A stretch of DNA of 64,000 nucleotides from contig JANWZE010000056.1 in NCBI GenBank assembly GCA_025054955.1, forward strand, positions 1-64,000, written 5' to 3'. The position numbers were made by a program, and so were the translations under genes. Below are positions 60,261 to 64,000 of the stretch, in pieces. Positions within the stretch are counted from its first letter, which is position 1. Each line of letters starts with the position of its first letter. The DNA is from Blastocatellia bacterium (GTDB taxonomy: Bacteria; Acidobacteriota; Blastocatellia; HR10; J050). The notes beneath the pieces were generated by a model, which saw only the letters and a list, made by a program, of their open reading frames with translations, was not told the DNA's origin and did not search any database.

Positions 60261-60416
60261 GTCAGTCTTCCAGCGATGTGTCCAACGGCAACCTGAACAG
60301 CAACGGCCTCATTCTTCGTTGCAGAATACGTCGTCAGTCTTCCAGTGTTATATCCAACTGCAACTGACTCCTGACTCCGACTACGTTAGTCTTCCAGCGT
60401 TATATCCAACTGCAGC
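60261..60416. repeat. Three copies of a gene 3' end, including stop codon
   Basis: GT(C/T)AGTCTTCCAG(C/T)G(A/T)T(G/A)T(G/A)TCCAAC occurs at 60261-60292, 60333-60364 and 60385-60416. The last copy is the end of the hypothetical gene on the minus strand (QLDITLED, stop). The other two lie downstream of its stop and read QLQLDITLED and LPLDTSLED, each also followed by a stop. Confidence 0.9.
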
Positions 60417-60865
60417 CCTTCGCCTGAACGCTGCGAATGCTCTTTGTAATGCACGACGCGATGCTCTGGAAGGTTCACCAGCTCGGAGGCGTTGTCCTGT
60501 CGGTCAGGAAACAATCGAATGTTCACGACCTCCTTCGATGTGGCCAGTTTGTGAGCGTCTTCTGCTGACACATAACCCACGAGCATCACAGTTCCATCAA
60601 GTAATTTGTGCACTTCATAACTTTGCGTAATGGGCCGACGGAACAACGGCGCATCGCGGCGTCCGAGCGTCGTGGTGAAGCCATAGACGCCATCAGGCAA
60701 ACGAGGCAGGTCATAGCCTTCTTCCTCGAGCGTGATGAGCCGCACTTGATGTTTGGCCCGGAGCGCATCGCGTTCCGGATCGTCAGCAAGGTTGCGATCG
60801 TGTTGATTCATAGCCTTGTTGATCTCCTCAAGATCATTGTTAATGATGCGTTGTGCTCCGCTCAT
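60386..60865 (-). CDS. Hypothetical protein
   Basis: A 159-residue protein of no family I recognise. ATG 60865 is chosen because a promoter lies ten bases before it, and no upstream ATG has a ribosome site; ATG 60973 would add 36 unlikely residues. The first half is charged and helical (NNDLEEINKAMNQHDRNLAD). The second half is strand-rich: LPDGVYGFTTTLGRRDAPLF, VHKLLDGTVMLVGYVSAEDA and NIRLFPDR. No signal peptide or membrane span is present. The last ten codons recur twice downstream. Coding is supported by composition and by the promoter, not by homology. Confidence 0.6.
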   Translation of the reverse strand: MSGAQRIINNDLEEINKAMNQHDRNLADDPERDALRAKHQVRLITLEEEGYDLPRLPDGVYGFTTTLGRRDAPLFRRPITQSYEVHKLLDGTVMLVGYVSAEDAHKLATSKEVVNIRLFPDRQDNASELVNLPEHRVVHYKEHSQRSGEGLQLDITLED

Positions 60866-60875
60866 GGAGGCGATC

Positions 60876-60904
60876 AATCTACATCTACGATTGCCCAAGA
60901 TCAA
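60876..60904 (-). promoter_or_regulatory. Promoter of the hypothetical gene
   Basis: Minus strand: TTGATC (60904-60899), a 17 bp spacer and TAGATT (60881-60876). The ATG at 60865 is ten bases beyond the -10 box, so the mRNA would be essentially leaderless. Confidence 0.5.
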
Positions 60905-61115
60905 GTCACCGACGCCGAGCGGATGCGCCATTAGAGTGGTTTGCGAATCTTCTAACCCTGGGAGAGCATGCACCGGCGTGCATCAGGCGGCAAGCTGCGA
61001 GGCCTCCAGGCTACAAGCAATTGAAAATCGCTGTAACGACGTTCGGTGTCACCGCCGAACGAGCGCGGAGACAATAGACATGAGACGTCACTGAGCACTT
61101 GGCAACAGGGCAACC

Positions 61116-61619
61116 TCAACGATGGACTTCCCGTACCATGTGCGCCAGTTCGGGCAAGATCAGTTTTTCCATTGCCAGCCGCGCCGCTGCCGGCGAGCCG
61201 GGAATCGAAATCACGATTCTTCCCTGGTATGTGCCGGCGACAGCGCGCGACAGCATCGCTGCCGCGCCAATCTCCTGATAGCTCAAGAAGCGAAACAGCT
61301 CGCCAAAGCCCGGCAGCCGTTTTTCCAGGAGGCTGTCCAGCGCGTCGAAGGTCGAATCACGTCGTGAGATGCCCGTGCCACCGTTGAAAATAACCGCCTG
61401 ACATTGATCATCGGCCACCAGTGAAGTCAGCACGGCACGCAATTGCTCAGGCTCGTCCTTGATGATCTGATAGCTGGTGATGATATGCCCATGAGCGATG
61501 AGTTGTTGTTGGATCAGGTGACCACTGGTGTCTGTCTCCGGCGTGCGTGAATCGCTGACCGTGACGACAGCGCAGCCAACCGGTCCGCGCGCTTGACGTT
61601 TGTGTTCGATGTGACTCAT
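61116..61619 (-). CDS. moaB: Molybdopterin adenylyltransferase-like protein (MoaB/Mog)
   Basis: A 167-residue cytosolic protein of the MoaB/Mog family, which adenylates molybdopterin before metal insertion. The fold is plain: CAVVTVSDSRTPETDTSG at the start, then the ligand loop FNGGTGISRRDSTFDAL (GGTGxxxRD) and the late IPGSPAAARLAM. Length and motifs match MoaB. A TACAAT -10 box lies nine bases before ATG 61619, with no ribosome site, so it may be leaderless. Other molybdenum-cofactor genes are not adjacent; the MobB-like P-loop gene lies far away at 9.9 kb. Confidence 0.92.
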   Translation of the reverse strand: MSHIEHKRQARGPVGCAVVTVSDSRTPETDTSGHLIQQQLIAHGHIITSYQIIKDEPEQLRAVLTSLVADDQCQAVIFNGGTGISRRDSTFDALDSLLEKRLPGFGELFRFLSYQEIGAAAMLSRAVAGTYQGRIVISIPGSPAAARLAMEKLILPELAHMVREVHR

Positions 61620-61628
61620 GGCCGCATG

Positions 61629-61634
61629 ATTGTA
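61629..61634 (-). promoter_or_regulatory. -10 box of moaB
   Basis: Minus strand TACAAT (61634-61629), nine bases before the ATG. The -35 position (TTTCAC, 17 bp upstream) is poor. Prediction: transcript begins two or three bases before the start codon. Confidence 0.4.
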
Positions 61635-61694
61635 GCTGATTCGGAACGTGAGTGAAACTGACGTCGAACGCTCGCTGAGGCTGTGCTCGTCACC

Positions 61695-61724
61695 TTGCAG
61701 ACACTGAGAACGCCTCCGTATAAT
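61695..61724 (+). promoter_or_regulatory. Promoter of the glycosylphosphotransferase gene
   Basis: TTGCAG (61695-61700), an 18 bp spacer and a perfect TATAAT (61719-61724). The start codon is only eight bases after the -10 box, so the mRNA should start at or next to the ATG. Confidence 0.65.
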
Positions 61725-61732
61725 CGCCGCCT

Positions 61733-63307
61733 ATGGTTCAAACCGTTGAGGCTGCCAAGGCTAAAGCTGTAAGCCTGCGGTCACGCGTCTCGCTGTCTCC
61801 GTGGCCACTCGTTGTTGTCCTGGCAGACGGTTTCATTGGAGCGACTGCGCTGTTGTTAGCGTTTCGGTTGCGAATGTTGCAGCGCATTCCTACGTTGAGT
61901 GACTTGCTGTTTGTGCTCAATCCCATCGAGTTATTCAGCACGGTCGCTTGGCCGACGTTTGAGCCTTATTGGTTTTTGTGGCTGGTGGCTCCGCTGATTC
62001 GCGTCGCCTCGCTGTATCGGCAGCGGCTTTATCGCTTCAAGGGCGAATTTTCTTGGTTCGATGACGGCGTAGGCGTTCTGAAAGCCGTCACCTTGGGCTC
62101 GTTGATCTTGATCGTCGTGGCGTTCATGTATCGTGGCGGTTTCGCATTCCGCGTCTATTCATATTCACGCGGCATTTTTCTGCTGGACTGGGGACTGACA
62201 TTGATTGGTCACGTGATGGTGCATGGTCTTGCGCGAGCAGTTCAACTCGGACTGCGCCGGCGGGGAGCGAATCTAATTCCCTCGTTGATCGTCGGACAGG
62301 GCGAGCTGGCCGAACTCTGTTGCGCAGAGATGGCCTCGCGACCGCAACTTGGTTATCGCGTCGTTGGCATCGTCTCCACAACGAATGGTCCGCACCAACG
62401 GAGCGACGACGGACAGACCTCGTTACGTCAATACCCGGTGATAGGCAAGCTGGAGCAGTTGCCGAAGATCATCAACGCCTACGGCATTGAGCAGGTCTTC
62501 ATCACCGATCCGAACGTTTCACCGCGCGTGTTGTTTGAAACGATCATGCAGTGTTGGCAGCGTCGTCAGACTGAATTTAGTCTGGTGCCCACTTTGTTGA
62601 GCACATGGCCGCGCAAGACCGAGCTAGAGCAAATCGGTTCGCTGCCGATGATCAAGCTATTTCAGGAGCCGCTGCGCGGGCCTTACCGCTATCTGAAGCG
62701 GACGACCGACCTGGTGGTGGCTACAGCAGGATTGATCCTGCTCAGCCCCGTCTTCTTGTTGATCTACTGGCTGGTGAAACTCGATTCACCGGGCCCGGCG
62801 CTGTTTCGTCAGGAACGCGTCGGCATGGACGGTCGCGTCTTTACCCTTTACAAGTTCAGAACCATGCGGGTTGACGCCGAGGCCGACGCCCATCGCGAGC
62901 ACATGAGCCAGCTCATCAACGGACAGATCGCCGCGCAAACCGATGGCGAAGTTCTGTATGGCAAAATCGCCGACGATCAGCGGGTCACACGCGTGGGACG
63001 GATTCTGCGGCGCCTGAGTTTGGATGAGCTGCCCCAATTGTTCAACGTGTTGCAGGGAGACATGAGCCTGGTCGGACCACGGCCGCCGATTCCTTATGAA
63101 GTCGAACACTACTCCGACTGGCATCGCAAACGACTGGAAGTCAAACCAGGCATCACCGGTTTATGGCAAGTGAGCGGCAGGAATACGCTGCCTTTTGAGG
63201 AGATGGTGCAACTGGACATCTACTACATTGAGAACTGGTCGCTATGGCTCGATTTGAAAATCATGATACAAACGGTTCCTGCTATCCTGCGCGGCGAAAC
63301 AGCGTGA
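61733..63307 (+). CDS. Polyprenyl glycosylphosphotransferase (sugar transferase)
   Basis: A 524-residue inner-membrane enzyme of the WbaP/exopolysaccharide type, which moves a sugar phosphate onto undecaprenyl phosphate to begin exopolysaccharide or O-antigen synthesis. Four N-terminal helices are followed by a Rossmann-like domain (about 170-290, SLIVGQGELAELCC). One more helix (VVATAGLILLSPVFLLIYWL) leads into the catalytic domain: DSPGPALFRQERVG, YKFRTMRVDAEAD, RLSLDELPQLFNVLQGDMSL, VGPRPP and KPGITGLWQVSGRN. All are intact. ATG 61733 has no ribosome site, and a promoter lies directly upstream, which suggests a leaderless mRNA. No other polysaccharide gene is in the window. Confidence 0.94.
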   Translation: MVQTVEAAKAKAVSLRSRVSLSPWPLVVVLADGFIGATALLLAFRLRMLQRIPTLSDLLFVLNPIELFSTVAWPTFEPYWFLWLVAPLIRVASLYRQRLYRFKGEFSWFDDGVGVLKAVTLGSLILIVVAFMYRGGFAFRVYSYSRGIFLLDWGLTLIGHVMVHGLARAVQLGLRRRGANLIPSLIVGQGELAELCCAEMASRPQLGYRVVGIVSTTNGPHQRSDDGQTSLRQYPVIGKLEQLPKIINAYGIEQVFITDPNVSPRVLFETIMQCWQRRQTEFSLVPTLLSTWPRKTELEQIGSLPMIKLFQEPLRGPYRYLKRTTDLVVATAGLILLSPVFLLIYWLVKLDSPGPALFRQERVGMDGRVFTLYKFRTMRVDAEADAHREHMSQLINGQIAAQTDGEVLYGKIADDQRVTRVGRILRRLSLDELPQLFNVLQGDMSLVGPRPPIPYEVEHYSDWHRKRLEVKPGITGLWQVSGRNTLPFEEMVQLDIYYIENWSLWLDLKIMIQTVPAILRGETA

Positions 63308-63418
63308 GCCTGGCCGGGTAGCGACGTTGGCTCTGCGCTCGTCCCGGTTAAAGCAACAGCTTCTACCTGCGCCATCGCCAGCTCATCCAAGCAAAGCGAC
63401 TATCGGACAGGAGCGAAG

Positions 63419-64000
63419 ATGACACAACCAAACAATCTGGTTCAAAAACAACGGGAATATCTGTTCCCTTGCGTCGGAACTTACTACCAGCAACCGCTCG
63501 TGATCGAGCGAGGCGAAGGGATGTACGTCTGGGACGATCAAGGCAACAAGTACCTGGATTGCTTCGGCGGCGTGTTGACCGTCAGTGTGGGCCATGCCAA
63601 TCCGGTCGTCAACAACGCGATCATCGAACAGGTCAACAAGGTTGCTCACACGTCCACGCTCTACATCAATCAGCCTCAAGTGGAACTGGCTGAAAAGGTG
63701 GCGCATCTGACGCCCGGCCGATTGCAAAAGAGTTTCTTCACCAACAGCGGCACAGAAGCCGACGAAACGGCCATTGTGCTGGCACGACTCTACACAGGCC
63801 GACAAGAGATCGTCGCGCTGCGGCATTGCTACAGCGGTCGCTCGATGCTGGCCATGAGCGTGACAGCGCACTCGACCTGGCGACATGGCGGCCCGTACGT
63901 GCCCGGCATCGTGCACGCGGCTGCGCCTTATTGCTATCGCTGTCCGTTCAAATTGACATATCCGTCGTGTGAGTTAGCGTGCGCCCGCGATGTGGAAGAA
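63419..64000 (+). CDS. Class III aminotransferase (3' end outside the window)
   Basis: The first 194 codons of a PLP-dependent aminotransferase; the gene runs past the end of the window. AGGAG seven bases before ATG 63419 supports the start. Class III features: MYVWDDQGNKYLDCFGGV, VGHANPVV, FFTNSGTEADETAI for the cofactor phosphate, and ALRHCYSGRSM. The cysteine pattern PYCYRCPFKLTYPSCELACA matches the alanine-glyoxylate aminotransferase 2-like subgroup. The catalytic Lys lies beyond the visible part. The substrate pair cannot be given. Confidence 0.92.
   Translation, partial: MTQPNNLVQKQREYLFPCVGTYYQQPLVIERGEGMYVWDDQGNKYLDCFGGVLTVSVGHANPVVNNAIIEQVNKVAHTSTLYINQPQVELAEKVAHLTPGRLQKSFFTNSGTEADETAIVLARLYTGRQEIVALRHCYSGRSMLAMSVTAHSTWRHGGPYVPGIVHAAAPYCYRCPFKLTYPSCELACARDVEE

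Overview
This 64 kb window looks like chromosomal DNA of an Acidobacteriota bacterium, most likely of the Blastocatellia type. I infer this from gene content: a VWFA-related secreted protein of the kind common in Acidobacteria, two giant Oar-like TonB-dependent receptors with an N-terminal carboxypeptidase-regulatory domain, an S46 dipeptidyl peptidase, a futalosine-pathway menaquinone gene and many secreted proteins. The DNA is moderately GC-rich by eye. It carries one tRNA gene and no rRNA, phage, transposase or CRISPR array that I can support.

Layout. 1-3.7 kb: an intergenic repeat cluster, then two secreted seven-bladed FG-GAP propeller proteins. 3.8-8.0 kb: an S46 dipeptidyl peptidase whose start region is duplicated, convergent with a sodium:solute symporter that is translationally coupled to a 48-residue membrane protein. 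8.4-14.8 kb: a sensor histidine kinase, an odd P-loop protein, a small orphan protein, a cupin preceded by an attenuator-like RNA, MqnD, a rhomboid protease and phosphofructokinase. 14.9-21.5 kb: an M14 carboxypeptidase, an M20 dipeptidase and the VWFA protein. 21.7-31 kb: a secreted PPC-type protein and the two TonB receptor paralogues. 31.4-37.5 kb: a two-PDZ protein, an M28 peptidase, an acetylxylan-esterase-like hydrolase and a YVTN beta-propeller protein. 37.8-46.5 kb: tRNA-Ser(UGA), YtxH and DUF948 proteins, then ileS-lspA-lgt-ruvB and a hybrid sensor protein that has lost its phosphorylation residues. 46.9-55.1 kb: a vanadium-haloperoxidase-like enzyme, an ECF sigma / zinc anti-sigma / TPR-CHAT protease unit and a divergent subtilisin with an Asn/Asp/Gly repeat. 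55.2-64 kb: a second cluster of the same dispersed repeat, a PepE-CapA pair, a four-gene unit (lysoplasmalogenase, enoyl-CoA hydratase, cupin, DUF4440), a small hypothetical gene, moaB, a polyprenyl glycosylphosphotransferase and the start of a class III aminotransferase.

How the parts fit. Peptide catabolism dominates: S46, M14, M20, M28 and S51 peptidases plus a symporter and TonB receptors suggest growth on proteins or peptides. The ileS-lspA-lgt block handles lipoprotein maturation. The most interesting unit is sigma / anti-sigma / TPR-CHAT at 48.6-52.9 kb. It resembles, without any CRISPR part, the Craspase logic in which a TPR-CHAT protease cleaves a protein that holds an ECF sigma factor. 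Other notable signals are an attenuator-like RNA before a degenerate cupin, a receiver-kinase hybrid with Asp and His both replaced, several promoters so close to start codons that leaderless mRNAs are predicted, and a recurring pattern of short tandem duplications at gene ends.
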